From NCBI GenBank assembly GCA_035325705.1, contig DAOKZI010000001.1, positions 558,001-622,000 on the forward strand: DNA of 64,000 bases, in the 5' to 3' direction. Positions 17,737 through 26,527 of this stretch are shown piece by piece (positions within the stretch are counted from its first letter, which is position 1; each line of letters starts with the position of its first letter). Below the pieces are notes generated by a model. The model made no database searches and was not told the DNA's origin. It saw nothing but the letters and a program-made list of their open reading frames with translations. The translations under genes and the position numbers were made by a program. Source of the DNA: Ga0077536 sp035325705 (GTDB lineage Bacteria > Pseudomonadota > Gammaproteobacteria > Ga0077536).

Positions 17737-18101
17737 GGATGTGGGGTGCGCCGCTTCTCGAGCTTCGACCCGCTCGTCCCGGCTGTGCGCGGCCGCGGGC
17801 CGGCAAGGCAGAGCTCTCACGGACGATCGGCGGCGCTGCGCACTGTGCAGGCCGCGTGTGCGGCATGGCACCTGGTCGAAGTAGCGGCCGCCATGGCGGC
17901 GCCTTGATGGGGGATGGCGCGGATTGAGCGGGAATCTTCCCGATCCGGATCCTGTCGACACGCGCAGGGCGAGGTCCATGCCGGCCGCCGCGTTGTAACG
18001 ACCGAACTTGCCCGAGGGCCGTTCGCCAAAGCCTCTTTTCGCGCCTGCCCCGATCGTCGATGCTCGGCGTCGACCCCGCCGCAGATAAGGGACACTGGAG
18101 G
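17737..18101. other. 365-base region without a recognisable gene
   Basis: No conserved reading frame, RNA or repeat was recognised on either strand. The base near 18120 marks where the truncated ParE-like toxin loses similarity, so part of this stretch may be foreign or rearranged DNA. Confidence 0.4.
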
Positions 18102-18314
18102 TCAGATGCAGCTCACTTCCACGCAGCTCGCGCAGTAACCGCGCCGGGGTCCCGGCACAAGCGGCGCCATGTCGTCCTCAAGCAGATCGAGGGCCGTGTC
18201 TAAAGCTTGCTCAAACTCGAGCCCAAGTCCCGGCCCCTCCCGGTCATACCAAAAGGCGGCTGCAATTGCTTCATCGGACGCCTCTTCGAGAATCCGAACG
18301 CGTCGCACCTTCAA
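18102..18314 (-). CDS. RelE/ParE-family toxin, C-terminally truncated
   Basis: The 70-residue product starts like a ParE/RelE toxin (VRILEEASDEAIAAAFWYDR, then GLGLEFEQALDTALDLL). It loses similarity after about residue 58, where the C-terminal strands with the catalytic or gyrase-binding residues should be. The usual length is 90-100 residues, so this toxin is probably inactive. Its ATG overlaps the antitoxin stop by ATGA, the normal order for this addiction-module type. The break at ~18130 coincides with unrelated sequence, which suggests a rearrangement. Confidence 0.65.
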   Translation of the reverse strand: MKVRRVRILEEASDEAIAAAFWYDREGPGLGLEFEQALDTALDLLEDDMAPLVPGPRRGYCASCVEVSCI

Positions 18315-18547
18315 GCCCCGAAACGACTCCGCATCCGACGTCCGAGTTCATCCCAGTCAATCATCCTGGCCGAGCCCGCCTCGACCTCACCGATGCGCCT
18401 TACAATTTCCTTGTCCCACGCATCTTGAGCATCCGAATCCGGGACTCCATCCAAACTCGTAACGAGCGCATGGGCAAGTTCTGCACGCTCCGACTCAGAT
18501 AGATTAAGGACCTCTGAGCGAAGCCGATCCAACGCTACACTGGGCAT
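18311..18547 (-). CDS. addiction-module antitoxin
   Basis: The 78-residue product has the pattern of short addiction-module proteins of the TIGR02574 type: VLNLSESERAELAHALVTSL, DAQDAWDKEIVRRIGEVEAG and RRMRSRFGA at the end. The start at 18547 agrees with homologous N-termini; a longer in-frame start adds 18 unrelated residues. It precedes a truncated ParE-like toxin. Because both lie beside an attC-like sequence, the pair may be an old integron cassette. Confidence 0.75.
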   Translation of the reverse strand: MPSVALDRLRSEVLNLSESERAELAHALVTSLDGVPDSDAQDAWDKEIVRRIGEVEAGSARMIDWDELGRRMRSRFGA

Positions 18548-18594
18548 GGCCCATCTCCGATCACCTGTCGTTCCCACGTTAAATCTCGAGAGCG

Positions 18595-18655
18595 CATCCA
18601 ACTAGCCGTTGGAGCGGACGCGCGGCGCAGCTTAATTTAGACGTTAGCATCGAGG
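18595..18655 (-). repeat. attC-like integron recombination site, imperfect
   Basis: On the minus strand the segment runs from GCTAACGTCTAAATTAAGC to a consensus 3' core GTTGGAT (GTTRRRY). The half carrying CCAACGGCTAGTTGGAT is nearly the same as one arm of the attC at 27630. The two halves here do not pair well with each other, as if halves of two sites had been joined. It lies just upstream of the antitoxin gene. The 332-base gap 18548-18879 shows nothing else. Confidence 0.35.
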
Positions 18656-18879
18656 CATGCATATTTAGCTAATACGGATTCGAATACCGTGGCCGTTACT
18701 GACCAGTGGCAGGCTGTGGCTCGAGTGACGCAGGAAGCCCCACCCACCTCGCCTTCGCATCGCAGCCACCATACAGGCACTCAATCGCGCCGATAAGAAA
18801 TCGGAACTTCCCCGCCGCCGGCCACGCTTCTAGCCTCCTCGCACGCACGCATCGCTGCGCTGAACGAGGAGAATCGCAC

Positions 18880-20331
18880 ATGAGCCATCCCGGCAAGCCG
18901 GAAGGCCTCACCACCGCGGCGGGCATTCCCGTCGTCGACAACCAGAATTCGATCACTGCGGGTCCGCGCGGCCCGGTGCTGCTGCAGGACTTTCATCTGA
19001 TCGAGAAGTTGCAGCACTTCAACCGCGAGCGCGTGCCCGAGCGCGTGGTGCACGCGAAGGGTTCGGGCGCCTACGGCAGCTTCACGATCACGCACGACAT
19101 CTCGCAGTACACCAAGGCCAGGCTTTTCGATCGGATCGGCAAGACCACCGAAACCTTCGTGCGCTTCTCGACCGTCGGCGGCGAGCGCGGCTCGGCCGAT
19201 ACCGAGCGCGATCCGCGCGGCTTCGCGCTGCGCTTCTATACCGAGGACGGCAACTGGGATCTCACCGGCAACAACACGCCGATGTTTTTCATCAAGGATC
19301 CGATCAAGTTCCCTGACTTCATCCACACGCAGAAGCGCTGCCCGCACACGAATCTGAAGTCGCCGACGATGATGTGGGATTTCTGGTCGAAGGCGCCGGA
19401 GTCGCTGCATCAGGTGACGATGCTGTTCTCCGATCGCGGCACGCCGGACGGCTATCGCCACATGGACGGCTTCGGCAGCCATACCTTCAGCCTGATCGAC
19501 GCGCGGGGCGAGCGCGTGTGGGAGAAGTGGCATCTGAAGACGCGGCAGGGCATCCGCAATCTGTCGGCGGCGGACGCGGTGCGACTTGCCGGCGAGGATC
19601 CGGATTACGCGCAGCGCGATCTCCAGGGCGCCATTGCGCGCGGCGATTTCCCGCGCTGGGACGTCTACGTGCAGATCATGCGTGAAGAAGCGCGCGCGCC
19701 GTGGGAAGCGCGCACGGGCTGGAGCGCCTTCGATCTGACCAAGGTGTGGCCGCATGCGGATTTCCCGCGCATCCCGGTCGGCGTGCTGGAGCTGAACCGC
19801 AATCCGGACAACTATCACGCCGAGGTCGAGCAGGTCGCGTTCTCGCCGGCGAACGTCGTGCCCGGCATGGGCTACTCGCCGGACAAGATGCTGCAGGGCC
19901 GGCTCTTCGCCTATCACGACGCGCAGCTCTATCGCGTGGGCACCAACCACCAGCAGCTTCCCGTGAACCGGCCGCGCTGCCCCTTGCATCACCAGCAGCG
20001 TGACGGCAGCATGGCCTTCGACAACGGCGGCAGCGCGCAGAACTACGCGAACGTCGACGTCGCGCGGCCGGTCGCGCGGGGCTTCGGTCACGGCGATGCG
20101 GGCTGGCCGCTGGAGGGCGTCGCGGGTCGCTACGATCCCCGCATCGAGGACGACGACTACACGCAGGCCGGCAACCTGTTCCGCCTGCTGACGGCGGACG
20201 CGCAGGAGCGGCTCGCGACGAACATCGCGAACTCGCTGCGCCAGGTCTCGGCGGAGATAAAAGAGCGCCAGCTCGAGCATTTCCGCCGCGCCGATCGGCG
20301 CTACGCCGAGCTCGTCGCGGCGCGGCTGTAG
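18880..20331 (+). CDS. monofunctional haem catalase
   Basis: The 483-residue small-subunit catalase breaks hydrogen peroxide into water and oxygen. The distal His (H58 in RVVHAKGSGAYG), the distal Asn (LTGNNTPMFF, ~131-132) and the proximal haem-ligand Tyr (Y345 in RLFAYHD) are all present. So is the NADPH/clade-3-like HQQLPVNRP region. The ATG at 18880 follows GAGGAG. There is no signal peptide, so it is cytosolic. No OxyR site was recognised upstream. Confidence 0.96.
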   Translation: MSHPGKPEGLTTAAGIPVVDNQNSITAGPRGPVLLQDFHLIEKLQHFNRERVPERVVHAKGSGAYGSFTITHDISQYTKARLFDRIGKTTETFVRFSTVGGERGSADTERDPRGFALRFYTEDGNWDLTGNNTPMFFIKDPIKFPDFIHTQKRCPHTNLKSPTMMWDFWSKAPESLHQVTMLFSDRGTPDGYRHMDGFGSHTFSLIDARGERVWEKWHLKTRQGIRNLSAADAVRLAGEDPDYAQRDLQGAIARGDFPRWDVYVQIMREEARAPWEARTGWSAFDLTKVWPHADFPRIPVGVLELNRNPDNYHAEVEQVAFSPANVVPGMGYSPDKMLQGRLFAYHDAQLYRVGTNHQQLPVNRPRCPLHHQQRDGSMAFDNGGSAQNYANVDVARPVARGFGHGDAGWPLEGVAGRYDPRIEDDDYTQAGNLFRLLTADAQERLATNIANSLRQVSAEIKERQLEHFRRADRRYAELVAARL

Positions 20332-20426
20332 CGTGTGAAATCCGGATTGCGGTGTTAGGCGCGCCGCAATCCGGACGGCCCTTGCCGTTTGGATATCGTC
20401 ATCCCCGCGCAGCCGGGGATTCAGTT

Positions 20427-20729
20427 CGTAGGTTGGGCTGACGAAGGAAGCCCAACAGAGGGTAGGCGTCAAAGAGGCGTGGTGAGCCCCCTTCCCCGGA
20501 TTCCGCGCCGCTCCTTCCGGGCTACAAGAAAAGGGCCTTCGTAGGATCCGGCGCCTCGCCAGATCTCGTAGCCCGGGCGGAGCGCGCAGCGCGTAACCCG
20601 GGATCCGCGCCCGCTGTTATCTTATGCATTCGGGAAGACCCGGCGGTGCGCGCCGAGCGAGGCCGAAAGCCCTTGCGTATCGGGCATGCCCGATCCCGGG
20701 TTCCGCTATGCTGCACCCGGGCTACAAGA
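20427..20729. repeat. cluster of dispersed repeats
   Basis: The catalase-DUF4256 gap (20332-20784) holds three elements. At 20427-20456 is the second repeat family (GTAGGTTGGGCTGACGAAGG, then AAGCCCAAC). At 20492-20528 is a short REP arm. At 20576-20729 is the ~155-base long form of the REP doublet, with TCGTAGCCCGGGCGGAGC at one end and CACCCGGGCTACAAG at the other. The long form recurs at 26247, 30402 and, reversed, 61851. No gene is seen here. Confidence 0.75.
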
Positions 20730-20784
20730 ACGGGGCATGCTCTTTCACGGCCCGATCAGATGCGCGCATGACGCCGTGCCGCGC

Positions 20785-21330
20785 TCACACTTCGAGCAGG
20801 CCGCGGAATCCTCTCGTCGCGTAGTACGACTGCGCGCCGTTGTGATACACGAACACCCTGCCATAGCGGCGGTCGCAGAAGAGCGCTCCGCCGAGTGCGC
20901 GAATTTCGGGCGGTGTCTCGATCCAACTGGAGGTCTTGGTATCGAACTCGCCGAGCGTCTGCAGCGCCCGATATTGCGCCTCCGTCAGCAGCGCGATTCC
21001 CATCGCAGCAGCCATCTCGACGGCGCTGCCGCCCGGCTTGTGCTCCTTGCGCGAGTCCAACGCTACGCGGTCGTAGCAGACGCTCCGGCGACCCATGGGA
21101 CTCTCCGCCGAACAATCGCAGAACGTGAAGCGATCCGACTGGCGATCGTAGCCAATCACGTCCGGCTCGCCGCCGCTCGATTCCATCTCGAACAGCGAGC
21201 TCAACGCAGCAGGATTGCCGTCGAGCCTGGCCTGCACGTCGGCCCACGCAAGCCCTTTGTGCCGGTGCATGTGCTTTTCGAAGCGAGCCTTCAGTGCCTG
21301 CAGCAATTTATTTCGTTCTTCCGCTTTCAC
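20785..21330 (-). CDS. DUF4256 family protein
   Basis: The 181-residue product matches DUF4256: LLQALKARFEKHMHRHKGLAW at the start, SLFEMESSGGEPDVIGYD, DCSAESPMGRRSVCYDR and GVALFCDRRYGRVFVYHNGAQ-like segments near the end. The start is a GTG at 21330 followed by the family's KAEERNKLL opening. The function of the family is unknown. It stands alone between a repeat cluster and the LysR gene. Confidence 0.83.
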   Translation of the reverse strand: MKAEERNKLLQALKARFEKHMHRHKGLAWADVQARLDGNPAALSSLFEMESSGGEPDVIGYDRQSDRFTFCDCSAESPMGRRSVCYDRVALDSRKEHKPGGSAVEMAAAMGIALLTEAQYRALQTLGEFDTKTSSWIETPPEIRALGGALFCDRRYGRVFVYHNGAQSYYATRGFRGLLEV

Positions 21331-21457
21331 GATTCTTGCAGCCTATTCAGATGCGGCAGGCGCGATATCTCCCTGAGGTATGTTCGCGCGGATTATCCCG
21401 ACGCACGTTGCGTCATATACCTTGCGTCGGCTTAGCCGCCGCGCCCTCGCCGCAGGT

Positions 21458-22387
21458 TTACTCGCCGGCTCGCCGGCCGCTCGCCCGATCCCAGTACGGC
21501 AGCGTGTCGATCCGGGCGGCCATGAAGTCGACGAAGGCCCGTACCTTCGGCAGCAGGTGCCGCCGCTCCGGATAGACGACGTAGATCGACACTTCGAGCG
21601 TCTGATGGCCCGCGAGCAGGCGCACGAGCCGCTTCTTGCGGAGATCGTCGTGCACCACGAAGGTCGGCATGCGCGCGATGCCCACGCCGTGCAGCACGGC
21701 CTCACGCAGCGCGAGGCTGTTGTTCATCCGCATCGAGCCGCCGACCGGAACGGCGACAGACTTGCCGTCCGGGGCAAGAAAATGCCACTCGTCGGCGGAG
21801 GTCTGATAGCTGAACGAGACGATGTTGTGGGCGCGCAGGTCCTCGGGCGTCCGCGGCGTGCCGTGCCGCTCGAGATAGGCCCGGTTCGCGACGATCGCGT
21901 GGCGGCAGGGCGCCAGGCGGCGGGAGATCAGCGAGGAATCGGGCATCTCGGTGATGCGCACCGAGACGTCGAAGCCTTCCTCGATGACGTCGACCTTGCG
22001 GTCGTCGAGATTCATCTCGACCGTGATCCCGGGATAGCGCGCGAGGAATTCCGGCAATGCGGGCGCGATGTGCAGGATGCCGAAGGACATCGGCGCGTTG
22101 ACGCGCAGCACGCCGCGCGGCGTTTCGCGCAGCCGCGACACCTCCGCTTCGGCGTCCTCGATGTCCTGCAGGCCGCGGCGGCTGCGCTCGTAGAAGATCC
22201 GTCCCGCTTCGGTGAGGCTCAGGCGCCGGGTCGTCCGATTGAGCAGGCGTGCCCCCAGTCGCCCTTCGAGGCGCGTGAGGTACTTGCTGACGACGGACCG
22301 GGACAGGCGCAGCCGCGCGGCCGCCTTGGTGAAGCTGCCGTCGCTGACCACCTGGACGAACACCGCGACGTCGGTCAAGGAATCCAA
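21458..22387 (-). CDS. LysR-family transcriptional regulator
   Basis: The 309-residue regulator has an N-terminal winged helix (FVQVVSDGSFTKAAARLRLS, VSKYLTRLEGRLGARLLNRT) and a C-terminal effector-binding domain from ~90 onward (GVLRVNAPMSFGILHIAPAL). The start is a TTG at 22387, which fits the usual family N-terminus. It diverges from the Rieske oxygenase operon across 128 bases, the standard arrangement for a LysR protein and its target. It belongs to the DsdC/PA0477-like group, whose inducers are varied. Control of the oxygenase genes is inferred from position. Confidence 0.9.
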   Translation of the reverse strand: MDSLTDVAVFVQVVSDGSFTKAAARLRLSRSVVSKYLTRLEGRLGARLLNRTTRRLSLTEAGRIFYERSRRGLQDIEDAEAEVSRLRETPRGVLRVNAPMSFGILHIAPALPEFLARYPGITVEMNLDDRKVDVIEEGFDVSVRITEMPDSSLISRRLAPCRHAIVANRAYLERHGTPRTPEDLRAHNIVSFSYQTSADEWHFLAPDGKSVAVPVGGSMRMNNSLALREAVLHGVGIARMPTFVVHDDLRKKRLVRLLAGHQTLEVSIYVVYPERRHLLPKVRAFVDFMAARIDTLPYWDRASGRRAGE

Positions 22388-22515
22388 GCCGTGCGCCTCG
22401 ATTAGTCAATGTTCGTGCACAGTATGATTCAAGAAGCGGTGATTATCGACGGCCGGACAACCAGTACCGTGCGCCTACGGCGGCGCCTCGAACCCCCCGC
22501 TCCGGAGGTCTCGCG

Positions 22516-23697
22516 ATGCAAACACGCATGATCGACAAGCAATGGTCGCGGAAATACCCCGATGTCGGCACCGGGCCGGTCGCGACCGAGCCGTGCATCT
22601 CACCCGCCTATTTCGAGCTGGAGCGCGACCGCATCTTCCGCCGACATTGGCTGAACGTCGGTCGCGTCGACGACATCCCCGGCAACGGCGACTACTTCGT
22701 GCGCGAGCTGGCCGTCTGCAAGGTGTCGCTGCTCGTCGTGCGCGGCAACGACGGCCGCGTGCGCGCGTTTCACAACGTGTGCCCGCATCGCGGCAACACG
22801 CTGGTGTTGAACGACGCCGGCAAATGCCCGGGACGCTTCGGCTGCGGCTTCCATAGCTGGGCCTTCACGCCGGAAGGCGAGCTCGCGCACGTGCCCGACG
22901 AAGACAACTTCTTCGACTTCGACAAGAAGAAGCACGGACTCACGCCGGTGCACTGCGACGTGTGGGAGGGCTTCGTCTTCGTGAATCTCTCGGCCCAGCC
23001 GGCCGAAAGCCTGCGCGACTTTCTGGGCGGGGTCGCGACGCAGCTCGACGGCTGTCCGTTCGATCGGATGAAGCTCGTGCGCACCTACAAGGTCGAGGAG
23101 CAGGCCAACTGGAAAACCGGCCTGGACGCGCAGAACGAGCTCTACCACCTGCCGTTCCAGCATCGCTTCACCTTGGGCGACAACTTCCTGCTCAAGGACA
23201 ACAAGTATTGCCGCTTCCTGAACGTCAACCTCTACAACTATCACAGCGTCTGGTCGTGCGAGTTCAATCCGAATCACCAGCCGCTGCCGACCGAGGCCTT
23301 GCTGAGGCGCCTCGGCAGTGGGAGCGGCGGTGCGCGCATGAACCAGCGCATCGGCGACTTCGATTGGTACCTGATCTTCCCGAACATGGCGCTGCTGTTG
23401 TTCGCCGGCGGCGCCGGGGATTGGTACGTCACGTACAACTTCTGGCCGCTGGCCGTCGACCGCTGCATCTGGGAAATGCGTTACTACATGCCGCCCGCCG
23501 AGAACGCGGGCCAGCGCCTCGCCCAGGAGTGGACGATCATGGCGCTGCGAGACACGCTGATGGAGGATGCGTTCCAGCACGAGAAGATCCAGAAAGGCCT
23601 GGCCGCTCGCGCCAGGCCCGACATGGTGATGCAAGACGAGGAGATCGCGATCCGCTACTTCCATCAGGTGCTCGAGCGCGAGGTGGCGCGCCCATGA
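22516..23697 (+). CDS. Rieske non-haem iron oxygenase, alpha subunit
   Basis: The 393-residue subunit is of an aromatic-ring-hydroxylating-type oxygenase. The Rieske cluster ligands are C89, H91, C110 and H113 (NVCPHRGN and GCGFHSW). Catalytic mononuclear iron ligands are H211 and H216 in NELYHLPFQH, with a later acidic ligand likely in LMEDAFQH. The ATG follows GGAGG closely. It overlaps the next small gene by ATGA. Electrons must come from a reductase encoded elsewhere. The substrate is unknown; the downstream SDR suggests oxidation followed by dehydrogenation. Confidence 0.92.
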   Translation: MQTRMIDKQWSRKYPDVGTGPVATEPCISPAYFELERDRIFRRHWLNVGRVDDIPGNGDYFVRELAVCKVSLLVVRGNDGRVRAFHNVCPHRGNTLVLNDAGKCPGRFGCGFHSWAFTPEGELAHVPDEDNFFDFDKKKHGLTPVHCDVWEGFVFVNLSAQPAESLRDFLGGVATQLDGCPFDRMKLVRTYKVEEQANWKTGLDAQNELYHLPFQHRFTLGDNFLLKDNKYCRFLNVNLYNYHSVWSCEFNPNHQPLPTEALLRRLGSGSGGARMNQRIGDFDWYLIFPNMALLLFAGGAGDWYVTYNFWPLAVDRCIWEMRYYMPPAENAGQRLAQEWTIMALRDTLMEDAFQHEKIQKGLAARARPDMVMQDEEIAIRYFHQVLEREVARP

Positions 23698-24017
23698 ATG
23701 CCGCGCTGCTGCCCGCGCACTTTCGAGAGCTGGAAGCGTTTCTGGACTGGTCGTTGCCGACGGAACGCGAGCGCATGGCCAAGCGCCAGCACACGCCGAT
23801 GGCGGACATCGCCGAGTTCTACGCCGGCATGTCCTCGCAGCTCGAGGAGATCATCACGTATCTCAACCGGTATCCCCACGATGAGATGCCGGCAGACGCG
23901 AGACGGCTGTGCGACATGGCGCTCGCGTTCGTCGAGATCTGCAATGTGATTGAGATGTACAAGAATCCGGCGCTGCTGAAGATGATGGAGCCCGAGCGCT
24001 TCGTCCCGTATGAGTGA
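23694..24017 (+). CDS. conserved hypothetical protein of the Rieske operon
   Basis: The 107-residue acidic, helical protein starts inside the stop of the oxygenase (ATGA) and is therefore translationally coupled to it. Segments such as LEAFLDWSLPTERERMAKR, YAGMSSQLEEIITYLNRYP and FVEICNVIEMYKNPALLKMM suggest a small helical bundle. It is not a typical ring-hydroxylase beta subunit, which is longer and of NTF2 fold. It may be an accessory or stability factor. No homologous function is known to me. Confidence 0.75.
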   Translation: MNAALLPAHFRELEAFLDWSLPTERERMAKRQHTPMADIAEFYAGMSSQLEEIITYLNRYPHDEMPADARRLCDMALAFVEICNVIEMYKNPALLKMMEPERFVPYE

Positions 24018-24029
24018 AGGCGCGGTGAA

Positions 24030-24794
24030 ATGACGCAGCCCTTGCTCGGCAAGACCGCGCTCGTGACGGGCGCCGGCTCCGGAATCGGCCGCGCCACGGC
24101 GCTCGCTTTCGCGCGCGCCGGCGCGAACGTCGTCATCGCCGACGTCGATGCGAGTGCCGGCGCGGAAACGGCGGCGCTCGCCGGCACTCTGCCCGGGGAT
24201 ACCCTGTTCGTGCGCGCGGACGTATCGCGTGCCGCAGACGTCGCGGCGCTGGTCGCCGCGGCGGTGAAGCGTTTCGGCCGTCTGGACTGCGCATTCAACA
24301 ACGCCGGGATCCAGGGCGAGCTAAGTCCGACGGCGTCGTGCAGCGAGGAGAACTGGGATCGCATCACCGGCATCAACCTGAAAGGCGTGTGGCTGTCGAT
24401 GAAGTACGAGATCGTGCAGATGCTCGAGCAGGGCGGCGGCGGCGCGATCGTGAACAATGCGTCCAACTTCGGCCTCGTCGGCTCGGTCGGCATGCCGGCT
24501 TATTCCGCCAGCAAGCACGGCGTGATCGGGCTGACCAAGACTGCGGCCGTCGAGTATGCGGCGAGCGGGATCCGCATCAACGCCGTATGCCCGGGTCCCG
24601 TGCACACGCCGCTCGTCGATGCGATCGTCGCACGACAACCCGAGATCATCGACGCGATCACCGCGCGCGAACCCATCGGCCGCATGGGCCGGCCGGAGGA
24701 AATCGCGGGCGCGGTGGTGTGGCTGTGTTCCGCGGAGGCATCGTTCGCGGTGGGCTCGATACTGTCGCTCGACGGCGGATACGTCGCTCAGTAG
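24030..24794 (+). CDS. short-chain dehydrogenase/reductase
   Basis: The 254-residue classical SDR has the nucleotide motif TGAGSGIG (13-20), NNAG in AFNNAGIQGE, and catalytic Tyr/Lys as Y158 and K162 in YSASKHG. The ending SLDGGYVAQ fits the family. An acidic residue after the second strand (ADVDAS) favours NAD over NADP. It lies 12 bases after the small hypothetical gene, so it is in the oxygenase operon. It likely dehydrogenates a diol or alcohol made by the oxygenase; this is inferred. Confidence 0.92.
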   Translation: MTQPLLGKTALVTGAGSGIGRATALAFARAGANVVIADVDASAGAETAALAGTLPGDTLFVRADVSRAADVAALVAAAVKRFGRLDCAFNNAGIQGELSPTASCSEENWDRITGINLKGVWLSMKYEIVQMLEQGGGGAIVNNASNFGLVGSVGMPAYSASKHGVIGLTKTAAVEYAASGIRINAVCPGPVHTPLVDAIVARQPEIIDAITAREPIGRMGRPEEIAGAVVWLCSAEASFAVGSILSLDGGYVAQ

Positions 24795-24812
24795 CCAGCG
24801 CAGGAGGCTCCG

Positions 24813-25631
24813 ATGATCGTACAGAGCGCGCCGCACGGCGGGCCGCACTTCGTAATCACCATGGCCCAGCACACCGAGCTGGCGGCGAGCTTCGCGGCCC
24901 ATTTCGGCAACGCGGAGTTCGCCGCCGTCAAGCCGCGCGAGATCATGCTGTACGTCATCGGCCATCACGATGCCGGCTGGCGTGAGCTCGACGCCGCCGC
25001 GCTGCGCGATCCGGCGACGGGCCTGCCGTACAACCTGGTGCAGACACCGTTCGAGCGGATCGTCGCGACGAGCTCGGCCTCGCCGGATTTCAACGGCCGG
25101 CACCATCCTTACGGCGGCCTCCTTTCGAGCATGCATAGCTGGGGCCTCTACAACGGCCGTTACGGCATGTCGAACAAGGTGCTGCTGGACGGGCTCGCGG
25201 CCGAGAACCGCGCGCTCGCCCAACGCATGCTGGACGTGGAGCTGAGCCGCCAGGAAGCGCTCAAGGCGAGCCTGCGTCAGGATCCCGCGACCGCGGCCTG
25301 GGTCGAGGAGGCGCATCTGTTCCAGAACTACAAGCAACTGCAGTTCTTCGACACGCTGGCGCTGTACTTCAACTGCACGCACGAGGACGAGCGCGCCGCG
25401 ACGAGCTTCCCGCACGTGCCCATCGATGCCCGGCGCGATGTCGAGGTCAGCTTGACGCCGGAGGGCGGCGGCACGTACACGTTCACGCCCTACCCGTTCG
25501 ACAGCGACGATCTGGAGCTCAGGTTCCGCGGACGTTACCTGGCGCCCGTCGCCGAAGGCCGGGACGTCCGCGCGCAGCTCGACGCGGCGCCCGAGTGCAC
25601 GCAGACCATTCGCCTGCGCGCCGGCCGCTGA
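24813..25631 (+). CDS. DUF3891 family protein
   Basis: The 272-residue product matches DUF3891. It has an N-terminal FVITMAQHTELAASFAAHFG, a conserved GHHDAGWRELD, a GGLLSSMHSWGLYNGRYG segment, and LQFFDTLALYFNCTHEDER. The many His/Asp pairs suggest an HD-like metal site, but the activity is not established. It follows the SDR by 18 bases with AGGAGG before its ATG, so it is the last gene of the oxygenase operon. Confidence 0.87.
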   Translation: MIVQSAPHGGPHFVITMAQHTELAASFAAHFGNAEFAAVKPREIMLYVIGHHDAGWRELDAAALRDPATGLPYNLVQTPFERIVATSSASPDFNGRHHPYGGLLSSMHSWGLYNGRYGMSNKVLLDGLAAENRALAQRMLDVELSRQEALKASLRQDPATAAWVEEAHLFQNYKQLQFFDTLALYFNCTHEDERAATSFPHVPIDARRDVEVSLTPEGGGTYTFTPYPFDSDDLELRFRGRYLAPVAEGRDVRAQLDAAPECTQTIRLRAGR

Positions 25632-26527
25632 AAGAAAAAGGGTCCCGCATCCGCCTCCGCCATGTTCGATCCGTCGGCCCGAACAGGCGGTTATATGGCG
25701 CAAAAGCGCTGCACTAAATAACCGTTCCGTGAAATCGAACGAGATTGTGGGCCGCCGCGAAAGAGGTCCGAATGCCGCGGCAGGGCAGCGCCGCCGTCAT
25801 GCCCGCGCAGGCGGGCATCCAGGATCGAAGCCTCGGCGAGCCAGTCTCGGTCGAGCGCAGGAGGGAAACGGCGCCCCGCCAACTGAATGCGCAGCGCTCT
25901 TCGAACCGCCCGCCTGAATGCCCGCCTGCGCGGCGTGAAGAGCAAATCCGTATGCCTCTTTCGTCTCCTTTGCGTGTGTGCCATGGTGTCGTGTCTGTGC
26001 CGTCGCTTGTGCTCGGTGATTGCCACCGAGAACACCGAGAACACAGAGGGCAGAAAAATCATTGGACAGCCTCGATATCGATACCGCCAGCAGGGGCGAT
26101 TGCGTTTCGGAGGCTCCTCATCAATCTCTGTTCTTCCTCATTGGGGGCGGCGCGCGTCACCCGCAATCATGAAAGAGGCGTGGTGAGCCCACTTTCCGGG
26201 TCCCGCGCCGCTGCGCCTCGCTCCTTCCGGGCGACAAAACGACGATCTTCGTAGCCCGGGTGGAGCGCGCAGCGCGTAACCCGGGATCGGCGCCCACCGT
26301 CCTTTCTCGCATTCCAGAAAGTCCGACACGGCGCGCGCCGAGCGGGGCCGAAGCACTTGCGTATCGAACATGCCCGATCCAGGGTTTCGCTACGCTGCAC
26401 CCGGGCTACGAAAACGGGCGCCGTCTTTCACGGCAACCTACGGTTCCTGGCACGGCTTCCCGCTAATGATCGGCGCCCGGCCTTCGACGCGTCGCGCTCA
26501 CGCCTTTCGCGGCCATCGCTGTCGCCG
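25632..26527. other. 896-base gene-free region rich in decayed repeats
   Basis: No credible gene was found. At 25795-25822 is a small palindrome (ATGCCCGCGCAGGCGGGCAT). Around 26025-26055 is an eroded piece resembling the ACGGAGGACACGGAGG family (ACCGAGAACACCGAGAACAC). A REP arm lies at 26193-26232 and a long REP doublet at 26247-26412. The composition suggests old insertion debris at the left edge of the relic integron. Confidence 0.55.
26247..26412. repeat. long REP-like doublet
   Basis: This is the ~160-base long form: CTTCGTAGCCCGGGTGGAGC at the left, CACCCGGGCTACGAAA at the right, and a conserved middle with CGCGCCGAGCGGGGCCGAA. It closely resembles the copies at 20576 and 30402. Confidence 0.75.

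Noticed and set aside
18060..18138. Short plus-strand peptide MQLTSTQLAQ with GGAGG upstream
   Set aside because: It has only ten codons, no family and no conserved context; it is more likely debris at the end of the truncated toxin.
20427..20729. Possible CRISPR array
   Set aside because: The repeats are palindromic, unequal in spacing and scattered over the window. There are no regular spacers and no cas genes.
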